A stretch of 64,000 nucleotides of DNA from Enterococcus phoeniculicola ATCC BAA-412 (lineage in GTDB: Bacteria > Bacillota > Bacilli > Lactobacillales > Enterococcaceae), in NCBI RefSeq assembly GCF_000407505.1, contig NZ_ASWE01000002.1:496001-560000 (forward strand), given 5' to 3'. Shown here piece after piece: positions 17,124 to 26,097 of this stretch. Below the pieces are notes generated by a model that was not told the origin of the DNA, did not search any database, and saw nothing but the letters and a program-made list of their open reading frames with translations. The position numbers and the translations under genes were made by a program. The first letter of the stretch is position 1; each line of letters opens with the position of its first letter.

Positions 17124-17585
17124 TTAGGTTTTGAGTCTGTATTGCCAATATCCTCTCATAGCACGTTCAACGGGGAGTGATTCATCTCGATTAATTTTTG
17201 GAAGAATATTATTTACTAAGTTTCGATAATCAGGAACAACATCACACATTTCCGTCAACTTACGATATACTTGTTTAGATGATAATGGCTTGCCTGACTC
17301 TTTCAAAATTGATGCAATAATAAACCCATAATCTTTGTAAGATCGATGAAGTTTGCCGATTGTTTTTCGCTGAGTAAAGAAATCCTGAAGCTCTTTTTCA
17401 TTTTTTATATTTATTGGCTTCACTTCACGATGTAATTTTTCACTAGTTTTTTTCGTGATCTGATTGTCCTCTAAATGAATTAAGTATTCTTTTAAATCAT
17501 AATACTGCCTTGAAAGTTCCCTCCTTTCCTCCATCAACAATTTCAGCTGTTCGTACACTCGACATTTTTCATCACGAATATCCAT
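17124..17585 (-). CDS. Hypothetical mobile-element protein (153 aa)
   Basis: The start MDIRDEKCRV is chosen because GGAGAAG lies 8 bases upstream; an earlier in-frame start adds 24 residues without support. The N-terminal third is a charged coiled-coil-like helix (YEQLKLLMEERRELSRQYYDLKEYL). The C-terminal part, SSKQVYRKLTEMCDVVPDYRN followed by VERAMRGYWQYR, has the look of a small winged-helix domain. It lies 52 bases upstream of the orf7-like gene and is probably co-transcribed with it, so it may belong to the regulatory module. No family recognised. Confidence 0.65.
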   Translation of the reverse strand: MDIRDEKCRVYEQLKLLMEERRELSRQYYDLKEYLIHLEDNQITKKTSEKLHREVKPINIKNEKELQDFFTQRKTIGKLHRSYKDYGFIIASILKESGKPLSSKQVYRKLTEMCDVVPDYRNLVNNILPKINRDESLPVERAMRGYWQYRLKT

Positions 17586-18377
17586 ATTCTTTCTTCTCCT
17601 TTCATTACTAAAAACAAAAGGACCATATGAAACTGGACACTCAAATCGAAAATTCATCTAAAACAGACAAATTTTTTTCCTCAACTTTTTCTAGCAATTG
17701 TTACTTTACTTAAATCATCATTAGTGCCCAGGTAATACCATCTTTCTTAAAAAGTGACATAGGCTACCCTCATTCCTCGATAATGATAAACACATTTTTC
17801 CTCACTCATTACACTTCTATTCAGTCTTTCAAACTTAACTTCTACTTCAATGACAATTACATTACTGGATATCCTATTTTTATATGATTTTTTTCAATAT
17901 CCATAATTTTTGATCTCTCATTGTTGCAATCATTTTGTTGGTACCACGATTTCATACTGCATAAAACCCAAACATCTTCTTGCACCAATTCCTTCATTAC
18001 CTTTTTCCCTGCTTAGGTGTCACAAACTCTCGATTTTATTATTTGATAGATAACTTCACCTATTTTTATTACACCGACAACTTTTATTCAGCACGATAAG
18101 AGATTTAAGCGATAAACTGATATTTGTGATCGACACTTATAAAGTCGAAAATACTTTTTCTATTTTTGATTATTTCATCAATAGCAAATAGATACCTATA
18201 TCTTTTTCGCATCAACAGTTGCCTTCTAAAATCTTGAAATCTATGTATTAGATAACTAGACAGCCAGCCTAGTTATCCTATTGAATCGCTTCGAATTGTA
18301 AGACCATCTTTATATCACATCATTTATAATTCCCCAAGTAAACTACATTAATTTAGACACCACTGATAATTACTAAT
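17586..18377. other. Non-coding gap between the WxL locus and the orf7/orf8 module
   Basis: About 790 bases with stops in all frames and no recognised gene. It contains a perfect 9-bp inverted repeat (GATAACTAG at 18251-18259, CTAGTTATC at 18269-18277) without a T tract. In Tn916 this interval would carry orf6/orf9. I could not see remnants of them. Confidence 0.5.
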
Positions 18378-20009
18378 CTAAAAAAGTTCTTTTATATAGT
18401 TTAAGAAGTCCTGTAGTAACATATATTTTTTGTGTGAGTCTTTAATTAATCGAATATCATCAACTATATATATATACTCAATATTGGGATTTGTTTGATT
18501 TGTAGTCGTCCCAAATAGAGAAATTATCTTGGCTAACATAAGGTTCTCAGTATCAATTCCTAGAATGGATTCGTATATAAACCTTTTATTCATCAATATG
18601 TCATCATTGTTGTGCAAATTATAATAATCAATCATTAAACAAAAATGCTTTATATAAACGTCTTTGGTAAATTCATCGCTTAAATCTAGGTATTTTTTAC
18701 ATAGCTTATCTACCATGTCATAATTAACAGGTCTAGTTCCATAGATATATTTATATAATTCTAAATTCTCTTTCCAGGAAATGAAGAAATAAGATAAGTA
18801 ATTCAATATAAATAGCACATACGAATCTAAAGGGAAATTCGTAGAGTCTTGGTTATTCTTCTTTACAATCAACTTATTCAAACAATCGATAAAGTTTTTC
18901 AATTTGTAATCAGAAGAATCCCATTTAATAAAATTATTTTGGAAAAACAAGGCATCTGATGGTGATGAAAATTTGAGTACAATATTTGTAAGACCTAGAT
19001 ATAAGTCTCTAATTTCTTTGTCATTAGAATTGTTTTGTCCTAAATTTTTCAATACAGTAGTTCCTATTTCTACGAACTCTGTATCTAAATGAAAAGGATA
19101 GTTATCGTAGGGTTTTTTCCCTGTAATAATTACGTTTTTTTTCTTTAAAACATATCTCCAATTCAAGCAAGTTAATATCCAATTAGCAAAAGACATGATA
19201 TTTGATGAACTAGCAATTATCCCATACTGAGCAAAAATGATATTCACTTGTCTTCTTAATAGATTCTTTTCAGGATTCATATTTAGGTTCTCGCCCAACT
19301 TATTGGATAAGGATATTAATTCATAGAGTACGTTCTTTATTGTTGCTTCGGTTCCTTTTAAATGAATTATCTCGTCAAGAGCAATTGAAACATGGTAAGG
19401 CAATAAATGTTTGTTAAGCGATCTTATGACTTTGTATACTTGTGGTACGCTGATAAATAAATTTTGAGCCAACTGAGGTATAGTGTTTATATTGGATTTT
19501 ATGAGTAAACTTTCTAAAATTTTATACCCCATATCATTAAGACTATAAAAATCGATTATTTGTTCAATGTTATAATTATTTTCAATTAAAACAGCAAGGT
19601 TGTTTTGTATTTCAATATGGATATTACCATCCAAGTCACTGTTTATTTCCTTAATTAAATTTCTGATAGTAACTGTACTAACGGTTGTTTGCTCACTAAG
19701 ATTCTTGAGTGAACAAGCTTCAGTTTCTTTAAGAAACAGCATTATTTTACAAATTTCGACTTTATTTTCATTTTTTTTTCCAAAATAAAAAGCATCTAAT
19801 ACCTCCATATATTTTGAGCTATTGTTTACAGGACCGATTAAGCACAAATGATTCTTCAATATCGTAAACGAGATCAAAGCCACCTTATTGACAAAAAGAT
19901 ATCTCTTTAGTTTGAACTCGTTAGCAATCGCTATTAATTCACAATACTTCTCAATCACCTCTCTAAACAGTCTTAATTTCACAAATGCAATCAAAAGTAT
20001 ACCGTACAA
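18378..20009 (-). CDS. Mga-like/PRD-type transcriptional regulator of the WxL locus
   Basis: Up to 543 residues. A helix-turn-helix occurs at about 95-125 (CSLKNLSEQTTVSTVTIRNL) and another at about 170-200 (NTIPQLAQNLFISVPQVYKVI), followed by a long all-helical region typical of Mga helix-turn-helix proteins. Such regulators commonly accompany WxL gene clusters and control surface proteins. The start is uncertain: the frame opens with TTG/GTG codons and lacks an obvious ribosome site, and the first ATG is near residue 78. It is the last gene of the locus, after a strong terminator that separates it from the BspA-like gene. Confidence 0.72.
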   Translation of the reverse strand: MYGILLIAFVKLRLFREVIEKYCELIAIANEFKLKRYLFVNKVALISFTILKNHLCLIGPVNNSSKYMEVLDAFYFGKKNENKVEICKIMLFLKETEACSLKNLSEQTTVSTVTIRNLIKEINSDLDGNIHIEIQNNLAVLIENNYNIEQIIDFYSLNDMGYKILESLLIKSNINTIPQLAQNLFISVPQVYKVIRSLNKHLLPYHVSIALDEIIHLKGTEATIKNVLYELISLSNKLGENLNMNPEKNLLRRQVNIIFAQYGIIASSSNIMSFANWILTCLNWRYVLKKKNVIITGKKPYDNYPFHLDTEFVEIGTTVLKNLGQNNSNDKEIRDLYLGLTNIVLKFSSPSDALFFQNNFIKWDSSDYKLKNFIDCLNKLIVKKNNQDSTNFPLDSYVLFILNYLSYFFISWKENLELYKYIYGTRPVNYDMVDKLCKKYLDLSDEFTKDVYIKHFCLMIDYYNLHNNDDILMNKRFIYESILGIDTENLMLAKIISLFGTTTNQTNPNIEYIYIVDDIRLIKDSHKKYMLLQDFLNYIKELF

Positions 20010-20207
20010 GAAAAATATTTTCAGCCCTAGAAAAACTACTTTTAAATGCTCTTAAACATCAATGTAAGTGTGATTACTATGCATATACTACATAGTAAAT
20101 TTCGTATTAACATACGCTGATAATAATGGGAATCAATTTGACTTCAGTAAAGTTACTTCATAAGAAAGTACTTTTTTAGATATAACTCTTACGCTTCTCC
20201 TGATTAG

Positions 20208-20251
20208 TTTAAAAACACTTAAAGTAGAAGTGAATTCAACCTTAAGTGTTT
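20208..20251 (-). terminator. Terminator of the first BspA-like WxL gene
   Basis: A perfect 10-bp stem (AAACACTTAA at 20213-20222, TTAAGTGTTT at 20242-20251) is followed on the minus strand by TTTTTAAAC. It closes the main WxL transcript about 75 bases after the stop at 20326. Confidence 0.8.
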
Positions 20252-20325
20252 CAATACCACACTGTCAGTTTCAATTGACAATGAAAATTAATAATAGAGA
20301 ATCTAAATCTTTTTTCAGTCGTTTA

Positions 20326-23148
20326 CTACGGTGCTGCCACCAAGTTCCATTGAATAGTCCCACTATATTGATTTGGTTCTATATATTTTGTTTCTGGAAT
20401 GACTAAAGTTAGTTTACCTAGAGAGTAATCATAAACCCCTGTCCTTTTCCCATTAGTAGCACTCATAATGGTTGATTCCGACTCATCAATTGTAGGGTAT
20501 CTTTCACCTCTTGCTTCGGTAGTATCTTTTAAATCATTATCTGTAAAAGGGTCGTTCCCGTTGTTCTCATTCTTGTACACTTTTCCATTATTATCACTTT
20601 GAATAGAACTGCCATGAAATTCATTTTTATCCCATTTTAGTTGAGCTCTAAGAGTCCAAGAAGTATTAGCATAATAATCTTTTACACCCACATGTATGCT
20701 GGTTGTCTGAATTGGAATGTTTTGTTCGCCAGATTCATTTAACTCCGTTTTTGGAATTGATAATTTAATTGGATAATAGGCTATTCCTAATCTACTATTT
20801 GGATTCACATTGTCTGGAAGTGTACTTCCGTCAGGAATATTAGGATCATTTTTTCGTTGCCAGTTAGCAGTGTATGTGGTATCCACTTCATCAAAGATAT
20901 TCGTGATCTCATCAATATTTTTACCAGAAGAATTCGTCCAGCTTATAAAATCAGAACCTTCCTTAGTGGGTTCTATTTTTTTTACGTACTCCTCTAAGGA
21001 TGACAAAGTATTTTTATTCTTGTATTCATTAGTAGTCATAGCAACTTTTGAAAAATATGACTTGTTAATGTCTGTTGTATCAGGGAACACTCCACCATCA
21101 GGGTTAAACCTAGGACCACCTGGTATCCTTCTATCCACACTATAGTAATCATAAGTTAGTAGTTTCGGATCATTCGTTTGAACAAGCAAAACTTGTTCAG
21201 GATCAGTAGTCTGAACTGTGAACATAAAGCCCATATTAGTCACGCTGGAGGTATCCCAGTTTGAAGCATTTAGTTTTTTAAATTTAGGACAAAGCATAAA
21301 CATGCCACTCATATTAGTAACGTTAGAAGTGTTCCAATTTGGCACTTCCAAACTAATTAATTTTAAATTATCAGAAAACATGCCTTGCATATTCGTAACA
21401 CTGGAAGTATCCCAATTTGATATATCCAAGTTAGTTAAGCTTGTATTATTAAACATATTAGTCATATCCTTAACTTTAGACGTGTCCCAACTCGATACAT
21501 CTAAACTTCTAAGATTACTGCACTCCGAGAATAAGCCATACATTGTTGTAACATTGGACGTATTCCAATTTGATAAATCCAAACTAGTTATACTTGTGTT
21601 CCAAAACAAATTTCTCATATCCTTAACTTTAGTCGTATCCCAGTTTGATACATTTAAAGTGCTTAAACTGATGCAATAACTAAACATTCCGGACATAGTT
21701 GTAACATTCGACATGTCCCAATTTGATAAATCTAAACTAGTAAGCTTTAAGCTATGTGTAAACATATCCGCCATATTCGTAACCTTGGACGTATTGAAAC
21801 TCGACACATTTAGACTAGTTAAGCCCGTATAACTAAACATAGTATTCATATTGTTAACATTAGACGTATTCCAATTCGATAAGTCTAAATTACTAAGGCT
21901 TTTACAGTTGTAAAACATGTTGCTCATATCAGTAACATTTGAAGTATCCCAATTTGATAAATTCAAACTAATAAGCCCTGAATTAGCAAATAAGTTACTC
22001 ATATCAGTAATATTAGTCGTTTTCCAATTCGATACGTTTAAAGAAGTGAGGTTTCCACACCAAGAAAACATATAACTTATATTTTTGACATTCGATGTAT
22101 TGAAGTGTGATAAATCTAATGTATTAACGCCTGATAAAGAAAACATGAAAGACATTTTAATTACACTGGACGTATCAAAACTCGAGAGATCTAGTGTACT
22201 GAGATTGCTACTGTTGTAAAACATGCCGGTCATATCAGTAACTTTCGATGTATTAAACTTCGATACATCTAGTGTAGTCAGACTAGTACAACTATAAAAC
22301 ATACTGGCCATATCAATGACATTCGATGTATTAAACTTCGATACATCTAGTGTAGTCAGACTAGTACAACCATAAAACATACCGCTCATATCAGTAATAT
22401 TAGATGTGTCAAGATCATACAAATTTATACTTTTTAATTTTGAAAGATCTCTAAACATCTCCTTTGTAGAATTATTGCCTATACTAATCAAATTTAGGTC
22501 AACACTTTCCAAATTAGACCATCTTTTGAAACTAACAGCTTCCGCATAAAAAGGGCTGCTGACTTTAAAACTAGTGATATTTTGATAATTAACAAACACT
22601 GACCCATCTAGCCTTTCAAATCGAATAGGTTTTCCACCTAAAGTACTTGGCACACTAACATCGCCGCTCAAATTTGAACTAGTGATATAGGCATAATCTC
22701 CTCGTATGTCATAGTTCCAACCATTTTCAGTCCCTTTGTTTATCTGTTTTGCTTCAGATGAACTAGCTTGTGTCTCTACAGATGAAGCCGTAGAAGTTGT
22801 TTGATTTGAACTTTCCTCTGTACTAGTAGTCTTTTGTGTGATTCCGCTATCAGATTGTTGAAATATTTCTGTACTATTTTCTACAAATTCTTGACTATCA
22901 GAATCATCCTCTAAAGAAAATCCGTGGTTTGTAGAATCTGTTGTCTGATTCAACTGATTCGTTGATAAATTTTCTGTTAATTGTTCGAGATCATTTGAGT
23001 TTAGTGATTTAATATCTGTAGTTTTATCTATATTATTGCTAAAAATACCTGACTCTTTTCCCTGAGCTGTACCAGTTTGCATCACAGCAAGATAACCGCT
23101 TAATACTGTCGATACAGTTGTAATACATAAAAATTTTTTTACCTGCAT
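20326..23148 (-). CDS. BspA-type leucine-rich repeat surface protein with C-terminal WxL domain
   Basis: 940 residues. A signal peptide (about 1-30, cut near TAQG) is followed by a Ser/Thr-rich stretch (to about 140), then about sixteen 24-26-residue repeats of the DUF285/BspA class (core D-T-S-N-V-T-D-M-S-x-M-F). An InlB-type beta repeat (FNPDGGVFPD... FISWTN) precedes the C-terminal WxL domain with both motifs, SWTLRAQ and QWNLVAAP. WxL domains attach non-covalently to peptidoglycan, and the repeats probably bind a host or bacterial ligand. It is the last gene of the run WxL-DUF916-LPXTG-small membrane protein, with which it should form a surface complex. Confidence 0.92.
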   Translation of the reverse strand: MQVKKFLCITTVSTVLSGYLAVMQTGTAQGKESGIFSNNIDKTTDIKSLNSNDLEQLTENLSTNQLNQTTDSTNHGFSLEDDSDSQEFVENSTEIFQQSDSGITQKTTSTEESSNQTTSTASSVETQASSSEAKQINKGTENGWNYDIRGDYAYITSSNLSGDVSVPSTLGGKPIRFERLDGSVFVNYQNITSFKVSSPFYAEAVSFKRWSNLESVDLNLISIGNNSTKEMFRDLSKLKSINLYDLDTSNITDMSGMFYGCTSLTTLDVSKFNTSNVIDMASMFYSCTSLTTLDVSKFNTSKVTDMTGMFYNSSNLSTLDLSSFDTSSVIKMSFMFSLSGVNTLDLSHFNTSNVKNISYMFSWCGNLTSLNVSNWKTTNITDMSNLFANSGLISLNLSNWDTSNVTDMSNMFYNCKSLSNLDLSNWNTSNVNNMNTMFSYTGLTSLNVSSFNTSKVTNMADMFTHSLKLTSLDLSNWDMSNVTTMSGMFSYCISLSTLNVSNWDTTKVKDMRNLFWNTSITSLDLSNWNTSNVTTMYGLFSECSNLRSLDVSSWDTSKVKDMTNMFNNTSLTNLDISNWDTSSVTNMQGMFSDNLKLISLEVPNWNTSNVTNMSGMFMLCPKFKKLNASNWDTSSVTNMGFMFTVQTTDPEQVLLVQTNDPKLLTYDYYSVDRRIPGGPRFNPDGGVFPDTTDINKSYFSKVAMTTNEYKNKNTLSSLEEYVKKIEPTKEGSDFISWTNSSGKNIDEITNIFDEVDTTYTANWQRKNDPNIPDGSTLPDNVNPNSRLGIAYYPIKLSIPKTELNESGEQNIPIQTTSIHVGVKDYYANTSWTLRAQLKWDKNEFHGSSIQSDNNGKVYKNENNGNDPFTDNDLKDTTEARGERYPTIDESESTIMSATNGKRTGVYDYSLGKLTLVIPETKYIEPNQYSGTIQWNLVAAP
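22244..22370 (-). repeat. Recent tandem duplication of one LRR unit inside the BspA-like gene
   Basis: About 49 identical bases recur with a 78-base (26-codon) offset, at 22244-22292 and 22322-22370. Other repeats of the gene have diverged much more at the DNA level. This points to recent repeat gain by slippage or recombination. Confidence 0.75.
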
Positions 23149-23165
23149 AATGTTTAATCACTCTC

Positions 23166-23378
23166 TCACCTTTTTAATTGGTCATAAATAAGAAAAAGAT
23201 ATATTATACCTGTCCCAGTAAGCGCAAATGAACTGATCAGCGCGAGCCAATTAACGTATAATTTTTTCCTCTTATATTGTCTTAGTGTAACTTTTCTATA
23301 ATCATTTAAGAAAAAGAAGATATCTAAGACTAGAAAAACGATACCCAACAATATTAGAAACATCGGAGTATAATACAT
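23166..23378 (-). CDS. Small two-helix membrane protein of the WxL locus (70 aa)
   Basis: Two hydrophobic segments (about 5-25 and 44-66) flank a basic loop (YRKVTLRQYKRKKLYVN). No family name is known to me. Its ATG overlaps the stop of the LPXTG gene (TGATG), and the BspA-like gene follows after 17 bases, so translation is coupled. A decayed relative lies upstream of the second BspA-like gene at 28204-28362, showing that it is a regular member of this locus type. A role in assembly or membrane retention of the surface complex is a guess. Confidence 0.75.
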   Translation of the reverse strand: MYYTPMFLILLGIVFLVLDIFFFLNDYRKVTLRQYKRKKLYVNWLALISSFALTGTGIIYLFLIYDQLKR

Positions 23379-23758
23379 CAGAATCCCTCCCTATGCTTTT
23401 GATTCAAACTTACATACAAAAATACAGTTATTAAAAAAATTGTTCCAATAAAAAACCAGTTATTTTTCTTAGACCCAGTTTTTGGAAAAAGAGCTGTGTT
23501 TGTAGTTAGATGGCTCTTCTGTATAGAATCTCGAGAATCAGTCTTATTTTTTTCAGCCGATTCACCTTCTCCAGGTAATATCCCAGGTGAAATTGCTTTT
23601 TCAAGAACAATTTTTATTTCTGTCTTTTCATTATTTACATAGGTATTATTACTTTCAGCTGCATATATGGAGGTACTATTAAAGAAAGATAAAACGTAGA
23701 CTATGCAGAGAAAAATAGATATTAGAATATCGAGTTTTCTCAGTTTTTTAAACTTCAT
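23378..23758 (-). CDS. Small sortase-anchored protein of the WxL locus
   Basis: 126 residues: an N-terminal signal segment (about 10-33), a short polar stretch with EKAISPGILPGEGESAEK, then the sorting signal LFPKTGSKK, a hydrophobic helix and a basic tail. The motif reads F-P-K-T-G where sortase A substrates usually have L-P-x-T-G, although a Leu precedes it. WxL loci normally include one small LPXTG protein that helps hold the complex at the wall. It starts one base after the DUF916 stop and overlaps the next gene. Confidence 0.82.
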   Translation of the reverse strand: MKFKKLRKLDILISIFLCIVYVLSFFNSTSIYAAESNNTYVNNEKTEIKIVLEKAISPGILPGEGESAEKNKTDSRDSIQKSHLTTNTALFPKTGSKKNNWFFIGTIFLITVFLYVSLNQKHREGF

Positions 23759-23759
23759 A

Positions 23760-24788
23760 TTAAGATACCTCTTTTCTAAGCCCGCGATAAATTATCCAAG
23801 AACTTGTCATAAGCACCAGGACTAAAAAGAATACAGAACAAAATCGAACCCAATATGGAATAAAAATTTTAAACACCGTTTTTTTATTCATATTGCCGGC
23901 TTGTTCCCTTGTAATCGTAAATTTCTTAGAAAATTCCCATTTATTGTCTTTTGTTTTAACTACCCCTCTGAATAAATAATTTCCGGGTTTTATTTCTTCT
24001 TTCTTCCAATCGAACTGGAAAGGATAAATCGAGTTAGGAGCAATTGATACATTTTCATTTTTTTGTTCTTGAACTATTTTCTTTGTTTTTTCATCAGTAA
24101 TAGTGCCCTGAACTGTAGCTTTACCTAAAATATAAGGATTTTCATTCAGCAAGTTAACCTGCACTACTTTCTTACCGTAAAATAATTCACTCTGTATATT
24201 TTCTAATACGATAGATATGTTTTTGAAAGTCTCAACTTTGGGGTCATTTTTCAGGACGACACCAAGAGTGTATACATATTTATTGTTAATAGAAGTTGTG
24301 TTTGACGAGTTTGATGACTGCGTGATATCAGAAACTTGAATGCCTCCAAGTATAATTCCTTCAAATTGGTTTTCTGGCATAGTTAAATTCAATGTTACTT
24401 CTTTTTCACTATTCGGTTTTACGATTACAGTATCGTCAGCCGTTTTTAATATAGAGTTGAGAGGAATTTTTAATGATGGGTGGTCTTTTAATTCACCTGT
24501 ATAATCTATTAACCCATTGGAATTAGTATTCCCGTTCGTAACTTTTATTGACATTTCTTTTTCCTGATTCGATTGATTCAATATTTTTAACTTCAAATGG
24601 TCTTTTTCACCGGGAACCTCGTATAGATCAAAATATCCAGAATCTGGATCTATTTGATGAGAATTAGGAATCCCTTCAATTGTATAACCGCCTGCTGATT
24701 CCTCAGAGGTCTCTTCCGCATAAGTGGTATTGCTAATAGTTAAACTCAAACTAAAAAAAATGACGACCGTCAACAACAATCGTTTCAT
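23760..24788 (-). CDS. DUF916/DUF3324 (WxL-interacting) cell-surface protein
   Basis: 342 residues: a signal peptide (1-24), an N-terminal DUF916 peptidoglycan-binding domain with YTIEGIPNSHQIDPDSGYFD, and then a second beta domain (DUF3324, about 165-290). A C-terminal membrane helix (about 308-333) with a short basic tail ends the protein. In enterococci these WxL-interacting proteins bind WxL partners and also host ligands, with a hydrophobic C-terminus anchored in the membrane. It lies 129 bases downstream of the short WxL gene, and two overlapping hairpins fill that gap. Confidence 0.9.
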   Translation of the reverse strand: MKRLLLTVVIFFSLSLTISNTTYAEETSEESAGGYTIEGIPNSHQIDPDSGYFDLYEVPGEKDHLKLKILNQSNQEKEMSIKVTNGNTNSNGLIDYTGELKDHPSLKIPLNSILKTADDTVIVKPNSEKEVTLNLTMPENQFEGIILGGIQVSDITQSSNSSNTTSINNKYVYTLGVVLKNDPKVETFKNISIVLENIQSELFYGKKVVQVNLLNENPYILGKATVQGTITDEKTKKIVQEQKNENVSIAPNSIYPFQFDWKKEEIKPGNYLFRGVVKTKDNKWEFSKKFTITREQAGNMNKKTVFKIFIPYWVRFCSVFFLVLVLMTSSWIIYRGLRKEVS

Positions 24789-24824
24789 TTATTTTATTCA
24801 CCTCTCTATCATTGCTATTTTTCT

Positions 24825-24903
24825 TTCTAAACTATTCTTATTTCTGGCAGGTAAAATCTTGAAATAAGAATAGTTTAGAAGGAAAACAGGTTGTTTCCCT
24901 TCT
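24825..24903 (-). promoter_or_regulatory. Two overlapping, mutually exclusive hairpins between the WxL and DUF916 genes
   Basis: Stem 1 is a perfect 20-bp inverted repeat (24825-24844 with 24861-24880, 16-base loop). Stem 2 pairs 24877-24887 with 24893-24903 (one mismatch) and shares four bases with stem 1. Neither is followed by a convincing T tract on the minus strand. They could stabilise the WxL mRNA or act as a processing or attenuation switch that makes more WxL than DUF916 protein. Confidence 0.6.
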
Positions 24904-24917
24904 AAGAAGTAAAGAAG

Positions 24918-25619
24918 TTATGGTGTTACAGGTGTCGCAGCTAAGTTCCATGTAATGTTACCTGAATAGGAACCTGCAGGAACTTTTTCAGTAGCAGGAA
25001 TTACTAATGATGGATTTTCAAATCCATAGTTATAAATTCCGTTAGTTTGTTTTCCATCAACCGTTTCTAGTACATTTGTAGGCGTATTACTAATGCTAAG
25101 AGAAGTTGCGCTTGTAGATACTTCACCATTTTGGATATTTCCTAAGACCCCAGCAATATTCTCCATCGCTTGACCATTTTCACCAGTGATAGTTGTACCG
25201 TCCATGAATGAAGCATTTGCTCCGCTCCATGTAAGCTGAGCAGACAATACCCATTTATTTTTTTTACGTAAAGTATCTCTGATCCCAACATTGCACTTAT
25301 TCTTACCTATCGTATTCTTCAAAGCTATCGTTTGTTGACCCGTATTTTCTAATTTTGAAGTCGCACTTAAAGGCTTAGGAATATAGGCAATTCCAAAATG
25401 ACCTGTTATTGGAGTAAGATCTTCTCCTGGATTATTTGGATCACTTGGATCAATAGGTGGGGTTATTGGACCAGCATCTTTCAACTCCAGTTCGGCAGTT
25501 ACTGGAGTTTCAGCAGTACTTGGGTCAGGGGTTCCATCTGCTGCAAATACAGATGTAGTTCCTAAAGTGCATGTAGCTAAAATTGCTGTAGTAATCATTG
25601 GCATGAATAGTTTTTTCAT
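24918..25619 (-). CDS. WxL-domain surface protein (short form)
   Basis: 233 residues: a signal peptide ending near VFAAD, a short Pro/Thr-rich linker (to about 70), and a WxL domain from about 80 to the end. Motif 1 is KWVLSAQLTW and motif 2 is TWNLAATP. It has a clear ribosome site (GGAGAT). Short WxL proteins are secreted and bind peptidoglycan through the WxL domain, and they are the abundant partner of the DUF916 and LPXTG proteins. It is the first gene of the five-gene run that ends with the BspA-like protein at 20326. Confidence 0.93.
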   Translation of the reverse strand: MKKLFMPMITTAILATCTLGTTSVFAADGTPDPSTAETPVTAELELKDAGPITPPIDPSDPNNPGEDLTPITGHFGIAYIPKPLSATSKLENTGQQTIALKNTIGKNKCNVGIRDTLRKKNKWVLSAQLTWSGANASFMDGTTITGENGQAMENIAGVLGNIQNGEVSTSATSLSISNTPTNVLETVDGKQTNGIYNYGFENPSLVIPATEKVPAGSYSGNITWNLAATPVTP

Positions 25620-26097
25620 AATTCAATCTCCTTTTTCCCTGTTGATAATTTTTACTTTTTAGTATTTTGTATAAACACCTGCCTTCAAAAAGAATACGCT
25701 AAAATGAGAATCAGATTTATTCACTTTTTTACGCTTTGTAAAAAAATGAATAATCAAATTTGTCTCCTCTAGTTAGAAAAAGTTATTATGGAAGCATCTT
25801 CATACTTGAACTATTTGAAATCCTTTTTATAGTTAGCAAAGTACATAGCTTATTTACCTTTACTCTTCGCTCATAAGTTAAAGGGAAATATTTTAGAAAT
25901 GCCAAACCAAAGACGAACAAACGACTAGACAAAAGAACTGCCTAGCCGTTTTGTATTATTCTACTGATTTCACTCTCTTAATACTATTTTACAAAGAGCC
26001 CTAAAATGGAATCTTAGTTCTAAATTAAGCGGCCTTATATTCCTCCTATTCGGCAACATACTAACTGTAGGTAAAAAATTATTTTTATGAATAATTT
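25620..26097. other. Intergenic region between the second BspA-like gene and the WxL operon
   Basis: No full gene. It holds a hairpin (CGACTAG 25922-25928 / CTAGCCG 25942-25948, one mismatch) followed by TTTT on the plus strand and TTTG on the minus strand, a probable terminator for the upstream BspA-like gene. The WxL promoter must also lie here. A 40-codon open stretch on the minus strand (about 25790-25915) faintly resembles the N-terminal region of the Mga-like regulator and could be a relic, but this is weak. Confidence 0.45.

Noticed and set aside
16114-17585. Possible integrase/excisionase genes next to orf7/orf8
   Set aside because: Only the small DUF3789-like, orf8-like, sigma-like and 153-aa genes are present; none carries tyrosine-recombinase motifs (R-H-x-x-R-Y).
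17586-18377. tet(M) or another resistance gene in the cargo region
   Set aside because: No ribosomal-protection or other resistance motif in any frame; the slot is filled by the WxL locus.
20326-23148. CRISPR-like regular repeats in the 20-23 kb region
   Set aside because: The periodicity (about 66-78 bases) encodes in-frame leucine-rich repeats that diverge in sequence and have no constant repeat/spacer structure.
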